Below, piece by piece: positions 35,575 to 43,776 of a stretch of 44,351 nucleotides of DNA. The stretch's first letter is position 1. The number at the start of each line of letters is the position of its first letter. The DNA is from Acidocella sp. Lineage in GTDB: Bacteria; Pseudomonadota; Alphaproteobacteria; Acetobacterales; Acetobacteraceae. The stretch lies in assembly GCA_027308685.1 (NCBI GenBank), contig DAIDEE010000029.1:1-44351 (forward strand), read 5' to 3'. Position numbers and translations under genes: made by a program. The notes under the pieces were generated by a model. The model made no database searches. It was given only the letters and a program-made list of their open reading frames with translations, and was not told the origin of the DNA.

Positions 35575-35976
35575 ATGTCTTTACGGCTGGTCAGTAAGTG
35601 GCAAATCCCCCTTGTGGTAGCGGTTGTGCTCGTGATGGCGCCGGTCGTCTCACGCGCTGACAGTCCGGCTGATTTGTTCGTCGCACAATGCGCTGTTTGC
35701 CATACGATGAGCGCCAAAGACCCGATGCGCCAAGGCCCAAATTTGGGAAATGTTTACGGACGTAAAGTGGGCAGTGTTGCCGGTTTTGCTTACTCGCCAG
35801 ACTACACAAAGGCTAATTTTATCTGGGATGCAAAGCATCTGGATGCGTATCTGGCGAATCCGGCTAGCGTCTTGCCTGATAGCTATATGGCCTATCAGCA
35901 GCCTGATCCCGCTATTCGTGCTGAAATCATTGATTATCTGAAGCAGCAGGCCCCTCTTTATGTGGACGGAAAATAA
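35575..35976 (+). CDS. Secreted mono-haem class I cytochrome c
   Basis: 133 residues. Signal peptide 1-28 (hydrophobic 11-22, cleavage near SRA). One haem motif, C39-A-V-C-H43; the distal ligand is probably Met105 in DSYMAYQ. The GPNLGNVYGRKVGS and YSPDYTKANFIWD segments are those of cytochrome c2/c552-like carriers. GGGAGAA is seven to eight bases before the ATG at 35575; an ATG five codons earlier is less well placed. It leads a string with a VOC protein, a Tat-exported small subunit and a GMC flavoprotein, so it is the likely electron acceptor of that dehydrogenase. It is a recognisable paralogue of the cytochrome at 43777. Confidence 0.9.
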   Translation: MSLRLVSKWQIPLVVAVVLVMAPVVSRADSPADLFVAQCAVCHTMSAKDPMRQGPNLGNVYGRKVGSVAGFAYSPDYTKANFIWDAKHLDAYLANPASVLPDSYMAYQQPDPAIRAEIIDYLKQQAPLYVDGK

Positions 35977-35977
35977 C

Positions 35978-36370
35978 ATGGCGAAGATGATCCACAGTAT
36001 GATCCGGGTTGCCGATGAAGCGCGGTCAGTTGCATTCTATGAATCTGCCTTTGGGCTTTCAGTTGCAGAAAAAATTGCCTTTGATAGTTTTTCGCTCATT
36101 TATCTTTCGAACGCTGAGCAGGCATTTGAGCTTGAGCTCACGGTTAATCACGGCCATCCACCGTACGACTTAGGCAACGGGTACGGTCATCTTGCCGTTT
36201 CGGTCGAGGATGTAGCCGCAGTGCATGAGCGGATTTCGGCGATGGGTGCCGTCTGCACCCCGGTCAAAGACTTGTCACATGAAGGTAGGTTGATTGGCAC
36301 ATTTTTTTTCGTCACCGACCCTGATGGTTATAAAATCGAAGTTTTAAAAAGAGCTGGACGCTTCAAATAA
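35978..36370 (+). CDS. VOC-family protein, glyoxalase I-like
   Basis: 130 residues with two beta-alpha-beta-beta-beta modules. Candidate metal ligands are in the glyoxalase I positions: His6 (MIHSMIRV), Glu53 (ELELT), His71 (YGHLAVSV) and Glu121 (DGYKIEVL). The motif FFVTDPDGYKIEVLKR is typical of lactoylglutathione lyase (GloA). It lies one base after the cytochrome stop and has no signal peptide, so it would act in the cytoplasm on glutathione hemithioacetals, unlike its exported neighbours. Its place inside a dehydrogenase cluster may mean that the pathway makes a reactive 2-oxoaldehyde (inference). Confidence 0.85.
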   Translation: MAKMIHSMIRVADEARSVAFYESAFGLSVAEKIAFDSFSLIYLSNAEQAFELELTVNHGHPPYDLGNGYGHLAVSVEDVAAVHERISAMGAVCTPVKDLSHEGRLIGTFFFVTDPDGYKIEVLKRAGRFK

Positions 36371-36392
36371 CATCAATGAGAGGAAACGCCGT

Positions 36393-36947
36393 ATGACCAT
36401 GAGAAAAGTTGATGCCCGCGTTAAAGTGACGCGCCGGCAGTTTTTACAGACCAGCGCCACGGTGGCCCCCGCCGCAACACTTCTTGCAGGCGGCGCCACA
36501 CTTGGTTCAGAGGCAGCATGGGCGCAGGCCAGCACACTCTCGCCACATGCGATGGCAACGCTGACCCTGATGGCGCGTGATACATATCCGCATGACCAGC
36601 TTGGTGATTCCTATTACCGGAGTGCTGTTGCCCATTGGGACGATGATGCCGCCGCCGACGTTGCGAAGCGTCAGATAATTGCCGATGGTGTCGTCGGGTT
36701 AGATGCCGAGGCTAATGCGCGCTTCGGTGCGAATTATATTGATGTTGCCTCGGAGGCCGATCGGGTCACAATCCTGCAGGCTGTTGAACCTGGCGCCTTT
36801 TTCAAGGCGGTGCGAGCTGATTTGGTTGTTTCGCTGTACAACCAAAAGAAGCTCTGGCCAAAGTTCGGCTATGAGGGAGCGTCCGCCCAGTATGGGGGCT
36901 ATCTGCATCGCGGCTTCAACGATATCGATTGGCTGCCCTCCACGTAA
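36393..36947 (+). CDS. Tat-exported small subunit, gluconate 2-dehydrogenase subunit 3-like
   Basis: 184 residues. A twin-arginine signal is clear: VTRRQFLQTS at 12-21, a hydrophobic Ala-rich stretch, and a probable cleavage after AAWA near 44. The mature part (SPHAMATLTLMARDTYPHDQLGDSYY..., KLWPKFGYEGASAQYGGYLHRGF) follows the subunit 3/gamma pattern of membrane-bound GMC dehydrogenases (gluconate, sorbitol, FAD-glucose dehydrogenase). In that family the small subunit carries the Tat signal for the signal-less flavoprotein, a hitchhiker mechanism. The GMC gene follows at 37065, fitting this exactly. Confidence 0.82.
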   Translation: MTMRKVDARVKVTRRQFLQTSATVAPAATLLAGGATLGSEAAWAQASTLSPHAMATLTLMARDTYPHDQLGDSYYRSAVAHWDDDAAADVAKRQIIADGVVGLDAEANARFGANYIDVASEADRVTILQAVEPGAFFKAVRADLVVSLYNQKKLWPKFGYEGASAQYGGYLHRGFNDIDWLPST

Positions 36948-37064
36948 AGTATTTTCCGGCCAAGCGCTGAGGTTTTTGCCGGGTTTTACCGAACAGTCTC
37001 AGCTGATCAGACTGGTTAAAGCGAGGCAGTCTATACGGGTATTTATCTAACGGAGACTATCGAA

Positions 37065-38639
37065 ATGACATTAGCAAAATTTGATCAAAGTGATGATTCC
37101 GTTTTCGTTATCATCGGTTCCGGCGCGGGTGGCGGTACGCTTGGCAATGAACTTGCCCAGAAGGGGGTAAAAGTTGTGATGCTTGAAGCCGGCGCACGCT
37201 TTAATATCCCAGATTTCGTCAACGATGAGTGGCCGAGTTTTTCGCAATTAGCTTGGACCGATGCGCGTACGACTTCTGGCTCCTGGCGGGTCGCCAAGGA
37301 TTTCCCTAACCTGCCATCATGGATCGTTAAAGCTGTTGGCGGTACTTCGATCCATTGGGCTGGAGCATCGTTACGCTTTGGTGAGTGGGAGTTTAAAGCC
37401 AAAACTACTTATGGTGATATCGACGGAGCCAATTTGTTGGACTGGCCGATTACGCTCGACGAAATGGTGCCTTACTATGCCAACGCTGAAAACCGTATGG
37501 GGGTAAACGGCACAAACGGTATTCCACATTTGCCCGGCAACAATAATTTTAAGGTCATGCAGGCTGGCGCGCAAAAGCTTGGCTATAAAACAGTGTTTAC
37601 CGGCAACATGGCAATCAACTCGCAGCCGCGCGACGGGCGTGGGTCGTGCGAGCAGATTGGTTTTTGCTTTCAGGGTTGTAAATCCGGCGCCAAATGGTCA
37701 ACCCTCTACACAGAAATCCCGAAAGGTGAGGCCACGGGAAATCTCGAAGTCAGGCCGCTATCGCAGGTGATTCATATCGAACACAACGCCGCAGGTAAGG
37801 TGACTGGCGTGGTCTACGCCGATGCCAAAGGGGTGATGCAGCGTCAGAAGGCGCGCGGTGTTGCAGTTGCCGGGAACTCACTGGAGTCTCCTCGTCTGTT
37901 GCTCAACAGTGCGTCGGGCAAATATCCTGACGGGTTGGCGAACAGTTCGGGTCAGGTGGGGCGCAATTATATGCGTCATACCACCGGCAGCGTGTATGCC
38001 AGTTTTGAAAAGCCCGTGCATATGTATCGTGGCACCACGATGGCCGGGATTATCCGTGATGAGTCGGTGAATAATCCAAAACGGGGCTTCGTGGGCGGCT
38101 ATGAGATGGAAACAATTTCCCTTGGCTTGCCTTTTGCCGCGGCATTTTTTGACCCCGGCGCGTGGGGTCGTAGCTTTACCTCGAAGCTGGATGATTACGC
38201 AAATACTGCTGGAATGTGGATCATCGGTGAGGACATGCCGCAGGAAACAAATCGGGTAACGCTCGATGGTAAGGTCAAGGATAAATTTGGAATGCCGGTT
38301 GCAAGCGTGCATTTTGACGATCATCCCAACGATATTGCCATGCGTAACCATGGGTTCAAACAAGGTGGCGCCGTGTATCGGGCTGTGGGAGCGACCCGGG
38401 TTGCAGAAGTTCCCCCTTATCCGTCTACTCATAATTTGGGGACCAACCGCATGAGTGCAAATGCGCGTGATGGTGTTGTTAACAAATATGGCCAGACTCA
38501 CGACATCAAAAATCTGTTCATTTCGGATGGTTCGCAATTTACCACGGGGGCCGGGGTTAACCCAACGCTCACGATTGTTGCACTGGCTGTGCGGCAAGGG
38601 GATAATATTGCTGGCATGATGTCGCGGGGAGAAATTTAA
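37065..38639 (+). CDS. GMC-family periplasmic FAD dehydrogenase, large subunit
   Basis: 524 residues, no signal peptide, as expected for a subunit exported with a Tat partner. FAD motif IIGSGAGGGTLGNELA at 16-31 with the Glu in MLEAGARF; GGTSIHWAG (92-100); the C-terminal active-site motif HNLGTNRM with His456 and Asn499 in GAGVNPTLTI. A cluster of cysteines, Cys195-x5-Cys201-x3-Cys205 in SCEQIGFCFQGC, resembles the [3Fe-4S] cysteines of FAD-glucose-dehydrogenase-type enzymes. GGAG lies nine bases before the ATG. It probably oxidises a sugar, polyol or sugar acid in the periplasm and passes electrons to cytochrome c; the classic three-haem subunit is missing and mono-haem cytochromes are present instead. 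Confidence 0.87.
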   Translation: MTLAKFDQSDDSVFVIIGSGAGGGTLGNELAQKGVKVVMLEAGARFNIPDFVNDEWPSFSQLAWTDARTTSGSWRVAKDFPNLPSWIVKAVGGTSIHWAGASLRFGEWEFKAKTTYGDIDGANLLDWPITLDEMVPYYANAENRMGVNGTNGIPHLPGNNNFKVMQAGAQKLGYKTVFTGNMAINSQPRDGRGSCEQIGFCFQGCKSGAKWSTLYTEIPKGEATGNLEVRPLSQVIHIEHNAAGKVTGVVYADAKGVMQRQKARGVAVAGNSLESPRLLLNSASGKYPDGLANSSGQVGRNYMRHTTGSVYASFEKPVHMYRGTTMAGIIRDESVNNPKRGFVGGYEMETISLGLPFAAAFFDPGAWGRSFTSKLDDYANTAGMWIIGEDMPQETNRVTLDGKVKDKFGMPVASVHFDDHPNDIAMRNHGFKQGGAVYRAVGATRVAEVPPYPSTHNLGTNRMSANARDGVVNKYGQTHDIKNLFISDGSQFTTGAGVNPTLTIVALAVRQGDNIAGMMSRGEI

Positions 38640-38962
38640 GCGGGATTGCCGGCTCCGATGTCGCCGGCATAGGTCGGGGACATAGGTTTTTGCTCGCGAT
38701 ACAAAGCGGATGGGCCGAGAGACCGCGGTAAAAAGCGGTTGTCTCGGCCCTGTTGCTTCTGCCATATCAGGGCGACCAAAATTTTCAGGCCATTACCGCT
38801 AAAATTGACATAAATCTGTCACACTTCAAAGCCGTTGGCTGCTGTAGCAGCGGGTTGGGTATTGGTGGGAGCTGTTGTGTCATATCGCGCGGGTGAAATT
38901 GGGGGGAGGGCCAGACCCCTGCCGACGATTCATGGGCCTGCGCGCAATGAAGGAATGAGCCA
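38640..38962. other. Intergenic region between the GMC gene and the two-component system
   Basis: 323 bases without a gene. It begins with a 7-bp hairpin (TGCCGGC 38647-38653 with GCCGGCA 38663-38669), followed by a longer one at 38712-38750. TTGACA at 38805-38810 is a possible -35, with no good -10 at the right distance. TGTCACA at 38817-38823 and TTGTGTCA at 38875-38882 resemble motifs found upstream of the TonB-dependent receptor. AAGGA at 38950-38954 serves the next gene. Confidence 0.6.
38712..38750 (+). terminator. Large GC-rich hairpin downstream of the GMC gene
   Basis: GGGCCGAGA (38712-38720) pairs with TCTCGGCCC (38742-38750), and ACCGC (38722-38726) with GCGGT (38735-38739), with a small bulge between the two stems and a loop of GGTAAAAA. 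No T run follows (TGTTGCTTCT), so it is a weak intrinsic terminator or an RNA-stability/rho-related structure. Confidence 0.5.
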
Positions 38963-39637
38963 TTGCGGATTCTGCTGATCGAGGATGATGTTAAAATGGC
39001 AGATTATCTCTGCCGTGCCCTCGGCGTGTATCAATACGAGGTTACGGTGGCGGCCGATGGCCATGTGGGATTACTCATGGCGGCCGATCAGGTTTTTGAC
39101 GTTATGATCATCGATCGGATGCTGCCTGGGATAGATGGCCTGACGCTGCTTCGTACATTGCGTATGGCCAAGATAAACTACCCGGCCTTATTCCTGACCG
39201 CTCTCGACAGTATAAATGACCGCGTGATGGGGCTGCGAGCAGGCGGTGATGATTACCTGGTGAAGCCTTTTGTGCTGGCCGAGCTTGAGGCGCGCCTTGG
39301 GGCGCTGGTACGCCGGCAGCCGGGTAACCGGCAAAAGATGCATTTCAAGGTCGGCGATCTCGAACTTGACCGGCTAACGCGCGAGGTAAAGCGCGGCGAC
39401 CGTATTGTCGATCTGACGCCAAAGGAATTTCAGCTTCTTGCATTTCTCATGCTGTACGAGGGGCAAGCCGTTACCCGCAAGTTGTTGCTTGAGAAAGTAT
39501 GGAACTATCATTTTGTTCCTGGCACCAAGATTGTGGAGTCGCATATCAGCCGATTACGCGATAAGATCGATAGCGGCAATTGTGATGCCTTGATCCATAC
39601 TTGCCAAAGGGGCTATCGCATCGAAGCTCATGCCTAA
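38963..39637 (+). CDS. OmpR-family response regulator
   Basis: 224 residues. Receiver domain: acidic pair Asp8-Asp9, phospho-acceptor Asp51 in MIIDRMLPG, Thr79 region LFLTALD, and Lys101 in YLVKPF. The winged-helix output domain (about 128-222) has LTPKEFQLLAFLM and VESHISRLRDKID, then QRGYRIEA. The start is TTG at 38963; AAGGA eight bases upstream and the standard N-terminus RILLIEDD support it over any ATG. It overlaps the kinase by eight bases. Likely targets are the adjacent TonB receptor genes and perhaps the GMC cluster (inference). Confidence 0.93.
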   Translation: MRILLIEDDVKMADYLCRALGVYQYEVTVAADGHVGLLMAADQVFDVMIIDRMLPGIDGLTLLRTLRMAKINYPALFLTALDSINDRVMGLRAGGDDYLVKPFVLAELEARLGALVRRQPGNRQKMHFKVGDLELDRLTREVKRGDRIVDLTPKEFQLLAFLMLYEGQAVTRKLLLEKVWNYHFVPGTKIVESHISRLRDKIDSGNCDALIHTCQRGYRIEAHA

Positions 39638-41000
39638 GTTGATGATCCTGCGTGCGTTTCAAAGCAAGGCATTTCAGCTTGCTTTACAAACGACCATTAT
39701 TTCCGGTCTGGGCGCGGTCGTTATCTCGGCTGTAATCTATTATGCGGCGGAGACGACCATCAAGGGGCAGCTTGATAGCGCGGTCAAAAGTGAGCAGGCC
39801 GAGATAATGGCTGATTCCAGTGGCGCGGAGCCAGATATCGAGGCGAGTATACGTGATGAACTGAAAGATTCCTCGGGATTATTTTATGCACTTCTGCAAC
39901 CGTCTGGCAAGACCCTGGTTGGCAATGTTGCTGTTCCAGCCAGCCTGATAAAGAACTTAAATGTCTACAAGACACTGATCGCTCGGGACGGTTTAAACTT
40001 GCCGTCGCATGTGTTGGCAATTCGTGGCATGGCGATAAAACTGGGAAATGGAGATGTTTTATATATCGCCGAAAAAGCCAACGAATTAGTCGCTCTTAAC
40101 GATTTCTACTCATATTCATTTCTGGTCCTGGTGGGCGGTATTCTGGCCATCGGTATGGCGGGGGGGTTTTTCACTGCACGCAGTGCGTTGCGCCGGGTCG
40201 AGGCGATCACCTCGGCCAGCCATGAAATCATGGCTGGTAATCTCGCGCGGCGGATTGATGAAGATGGTAGTGGTGATGAATTCGACCGTCTCATTATCAG
40301 CTTGAACCTGATGCTGGATCGTATCCAAGTACTCATGCAAAATGTTCAGCAGGTCAGTAATGATATTTCACATGATCTACGTTCGCCATTGGTGCGATTA
40401 CGCGATAACCTGGAGCTTTCGCGGACGATGACGCATGATCCCTCAATCGACACTTGCTTTGACGAGGCGATCGAACAGGTTGACGCCGTACTGGGTATTT
40501 TCTCTGCAATGTTGAGACTAGCCGAAGTTGAAACCCATTCAATGCGGACACATTTCGTGCCGATTGATATGACATCGTTACTTGAGGATATGGTTGAGAC
40601 ATTCAAGGTCGTCGCTGCAGCAGACCATAAAATGGTTCACGCCGAGATTGACGTGCAACTTTGCATGACGGGAGACCAGGAGTTGTTGGAGCAAATGTTC
40701 GTCAATGTCATTGAAAATGCTATTCTGTATTCGCCCTCTGGGGAGAATATATTGGTTAAGGCTTGGCGTAACACAGCTGGCGGCGTGGCCGTAGAAATTG
40801 CCGATCGGGGACCTGGCATACCCGCTAGCGAGCACAAACGTGTTCTGCAGCGCTTCGTAAGGCTTGATGCGTCGCGCCATAATCCGGGTACTGGTCTTGG
40901 GTTGGCGTTAGTCAAGGCTATCGTAGATATGCATGGTGGAACAATCTCATTCGCCGAAAATCATCCCGGTCTGAAGGTGTTGATTCAGATTCCAAACTAA
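39630..41000 (+). CDS. Membrane sensor histidine kinase
   Basis: 456 residues. Two membrane segments (about 18-39 and 162-182) bracket a periplasmic domain of about 120 residues without a recognised ligand motif. HAMP follows (183-236). The dimerisation helix has NDISHDLRSPL with phospho-acceptor His248; the ATPase domain has an N box NVIENAILYS, G1 DRGPGIP and G2 GTGLGLALVK. EnvZ/QseC-like architecture. Paired with the response regulator upstream; the operon may continue no further, because 358 bases separate it from the receptor gene. The sensed signal is unknown; being next to a TonB receptor, the transported compound or a product of its oxidation is a candidate. Confidence 0.93.
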   Translation: MPKLMILRAFQSKAFQLALQTTIISGLGAVVISAVIYYAAETTIKGQLDSAVKSEQAEIMADSSGAEPDIEASIRDELKDSSGLFYALLQPSGKTLVGNVAVPASLIKNLNVYKTLIARDGLNLPSHVLAIRGMAIKLGNGDVLYIAEKANELVALNDFYSYSFLVLVGGILAIGMAGGFFTARSALRRVEAITSASHEIMAGNLARRIDEDGSGDEFDRLIISLNLMLDRIQVLMQNVQQVSNDISHDLRSPLVRLRDNLELSRTMTHDPSIDTCFDEAIEQVDAVLGIFSAMLRLAEVETHSMRTHFVPIDMTSLLEDMVETFKVVAAADHKMVHAEIDVQLCMTGDQELLEQMFVNVIENAILYSPSGENILVKAWRNTAGGVAVEIADRGPGIPASEHKRVLQRFVRLDASRHNPGTGLGLALVKAIVDMHGGTISFAENHPGLKVLIQIPN

Positions 41001-41358
41001 ACCGCAGTATCACCCAGTACCGCGTGCAGCGGTTGAATGACACCGCTGTGACAAAATTCCAAGATCAGTTTATCATTTGGTAATGTTGGGCCAGGTGTTG
41101 TGACATCAGCATCTTCACATAAAAAGCCCGGTTTCCCGCAGAAAACCACACCGTTTCCGCGGCGTGGCGGTGTCGCGCTAAAATGGTGCCATTGATTATC
41201 GGCGCTTGGGACCTGAAGTGCTGGCCGTTTAACCGATTTGCCACAGGTCTGACGCAAAACTGAAATTGTCGTCGTGGCGCGCCTTCGTTACCAGACGCAC
41301 CCAAGCTGAATACTTCGGAATTTCGGCGACAATATTTGTGTGAACAGGGGCTATTAGA
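41001..41358. other. Intergenic region upstream of the TonB-dependent receptor
   Basis: 358 bases with no credible gene. TGTGACA occurs twice in direct orientation (41047-41053 and 41099-41105), and its inverse occurs upstream of the response regulator gene. ACACCG and CGGTGT at about 41147-41172 form a weak stem with a long loop. AGGGG at 41346-41350 lies eight bases before the receptor ATG. No clear sigma-70 promoter is seen; an activator-dependent promoter is likely. Confidence 0.55.
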
Positions 41359-43767
41359 ATGACGGGACCTTCGATGATGCGTGGGATGACGAAGCGCGAG
41401 ATGACGATACGTGCAATGTTGACATGTGCGTGCTCCTTACGAGCTCTGAGAGTGGCATTACCGCCGCTATTAATGTCTGGTTTGGCGTTGACATATATTT
41501 CGCCAGCGACAGCGCAAACCGTTGATGCCGGTACCGTTAGTGCGACGGCGACCACGGTAAATGCGACCGATACTGGTTTTGCAAGCAAGGTGATGGATAA
41601 AAAAACAATTCAGCATCAGAGCCAGGCAGTAACCACGATTAGCAAAGATAAAACTGATTTATTCACGCCGCAAACCTCGGGGTTGCAAACCTTGACGGCA
41701 ACGCCGGAAGTGACAATCAGCGGTTATAATTCTACCAGTGGTACCGCCCGTTCGACGGTTTCAATGCGTGGTGTGAAGGTTGGTTGGAATTCGGTGCCAG
41801 GTGATTTGGAGACTAATGGCATTACCGTGCTGCTTGATGGCATTCCGTTAAATAGTTTGATTCAAGGTACGGGCTGGCATTCGACCGAAATTCCGATGGG
41901 CACACTGCTCTCGGGAACTAATGTAATTTTCGGCCCTGGCAATCCAACTGATCGTTGGTATGATAGTCTGGGTGGCACGATCAACTTTATTCCAGTTCAG
42001 CCTTCTGAAAAACCGGAAGCTAAAATAACGGCTTCGTATGGTAGTAATAATCAGCAAAATATTTCACTCTATGCCTCCAGTGGCGTGTATGATGGTTGGT
42101 CATCCGTTGTTGGTTATGCTCATGGGTTTGGTAATACATTCCGCACTGGCGGCTACACCGACCCCGCTCAAGGTAGCCAGTTGTTTGCCAAGGTACGTAA
42201 GAATTTTAACGGAGGGCACATCAGCGTTGGTGGCTATTGGCAGCATAGCATTGAGCAGCGCCCAAACGATATTCCCGTAAATCCGATTGCCGGTGTGACA
42301 ACCGCCGGATTGAACGTGGTAGGTGCCCCGTTATATAGCCAACAGACGTCTGGATTCTATTCCGATTTAAATGCAAATGTCTGGTTTAAAAGAAACCAAA
42401 TTCAAAATTACATTGGTTATATAAAGTTTTTTGATCAGCTTGATAATAATACGAGTGTGAGTAACCTAACTTGGTATCGGCATGGCCAAGTGATTCATTA
42501 TCGCGTCAACCCAGGTTTCCAGGCGGCTAGTGCGAATGATAGTGAATATTACAATCCGTATTCCGATACCATCGGCGATAAATTGAGTTTCGAAACCAAG
42601 CTGCCTTATAACACCATTAGCTATGGCGGTTACGTTATTTATTCGCATACGGTAGATTCGTATCGCGGTTATCAAACGCTGAGTTACCAGGGTTCGACAC
42701 CGAGCACGCAGCAGATGCCATTTCAGGCTACGCAGAGTATTTATGACAATCTGTTCGCCGCAGCGTTCCTGCAAGATGATATATCGCCAATCCCGAATTT
42801 ACATATTGTGCCGGGCATTCAATTGGTTAATTATGGTACCAGCTTTTACAATAATAATGCCAGCTATGCATTGCAATATCCACCGCAACAAGCGGGTAAC
42901 ACCAACCCGAGCGTGACCAAAGATTTTCAGCGCCCAGAGCCTTCCATCGGGATTACCTATGATATTCTTCCGTGGTTGACGCCGTATGCTAACTTTGCGA
43001 TTACATACCAAAATCCGACGGGTGGTAATTTCAATAATCAACAGACTAATTTGCCGGCATTGAAGCCGGTGAAGAGTACCGATTATGAAATTGGAATTCG
43101 CATGCTGCAGGATAATTTCATGGGCTTTGATGAAATGTCCGGTTCGGTTGGGTATTTCCATGATACATTGTCCGACCAGACCATCCCGATCAGTCTCGCC
43201 AGCGCACCGAATGTGACAACTTTTGGTTATGCATCAGCCATTTTGCAAGGCATTAACGCCGAATTCGACGGTAAATTGAATTTCAACTGGGATTTCTTTG
43301 CCAATCTTGGCTATTTTGATGGTCATTATGTTTCATATATGTCGCCGGCGCAGGTTCAGTATTCCAATGTACCGGTTTCCAACACGCCAACGCTACGCAC
43401 CAATATCGGCATCACATACAAGCGCTTCTTTGGCTCGGATTTGTTCAAGGCCAGTGTTATCGACCAATATTTTGGTCATAGCTATATGTTTAATAATTCC
43501 ATTGGCGCTCCAACCACGCAGAAGATTCAGGCTTATAACTTGGTGAATTTCAATATTACCTGGACCACGCCGTTCTTCAACCGCTTTGTGCCAAAACTAG
43601 GCGAAGTGACATTTGGGCTCAGCGGGTCAAACATTCTCGACCGGCATTATAACTCCACTGAATATGTGTCCTCAGGAGGTTATTTTGGCGGCTTAGGGGC
43701 TGGTTCAGTGATTGCAAACCCAGGCCAGGGCCGCGCACTATATGGTTCTGTCAGTCTGACTTTTTGA
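41359..43767 (+). CDS. TonB-dependent outer-membrane receptor
   Basis: 802 residues. A long N-terminus with a signal peptide whose hydrophobic core is at about 30-47 and a cleavage near ATAQ (53). QTVDAGTVSATAT after it may hold the TonB box. A plug domain follows (about 85-215; SMRGVK, VLLDGIPLN, GTNVIFGPGNPTDRWYDSLGGTINF), then a beta-barrel rich in aromatic alternation and Asn/Tyr/Ser, ending LYGSVSLTF with the terminal Phe required for insertion. The plug is similar to siderophore- or metal-type receptors but no ligand can be named. Codons are AT-richer than in the housekeeping genes. It is followed closely by a cytochrome c and a TonB-like gene. Confidence 0.92.
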   Translation: MTGPSMMRGMTKREMTIRAMLTCACSLRALRVALPPLLMSGLALTYISPATAQTVDAGTVSATATTVNATDTGFASKVMDKKTIQHQSQAVTTISKDKTDLFTPQTSGLQTLTATPEVTISGYNSTSGTARSTVSMRGVKVGWNSVPGDLETNGITVLLDGIPLNSLIQGTGWHSTEIPMGTLLSGTNVIFGPGNPTDRWYDSLGGTINFIPVQPSEKPEAKITASYGSNNQQNISLYASSGVYDGWSSVVGYAHGFGNTFRTGGYTDPAQGSQLFAKVRKNFNGGHISVGGYWQHSIEQRPNDIPVNPIAGVTTAGLNVVGAPLYSQQTSGFYSDLNANVWFKRNQIQNYIGYIKFFDQLDNNTSVSNLTWYRHGQVIHYRVNPGFQAASANDSEYYNPYSDTIGDKLSFETKLPYNTISYGGYVIYSHTVDSYRGYQTLSYQGSTPSTQQMPFQATQSIYDNLFAAAFLQDDISPIPNLHIVPGIQLVNYGTSFYNNNASYALQYPPQQAGNTNPSVTKDFQRPEPSIGITYDILPWLTPYANFAITYQNPTGGNFNNQQTNLPALKPVKSTDYEIGIRMLQDNFMGFDEMSGSVGYFHDTLSDQTIPISLASAPNVTTFGYASAILQGINAEFDGKLNFNWDFFANLGYFDGHYVSYMSPAQVQYSNVPVSNTPTLRTNIGITYKRFFGSDLFKASVIDQYFGHSYMFNNSIGAPTTQKIQAYNLVNFNITWTTPFFNRFVPKLGEVTFGLSGSNILDRHYNSTEYVSSGGYFGGLGAGSVIANPGQGRALYGSVSLTF

Positions 43768-43776
43768 GGTAAAGTA

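Noticed and set aside
40997-41257. Minus-strand open frame of 86 codons in the gap before the TonB receptor
   Set aside because: It has no recognisable motif, no ribosome site and lies where regulatory sequence is expected.
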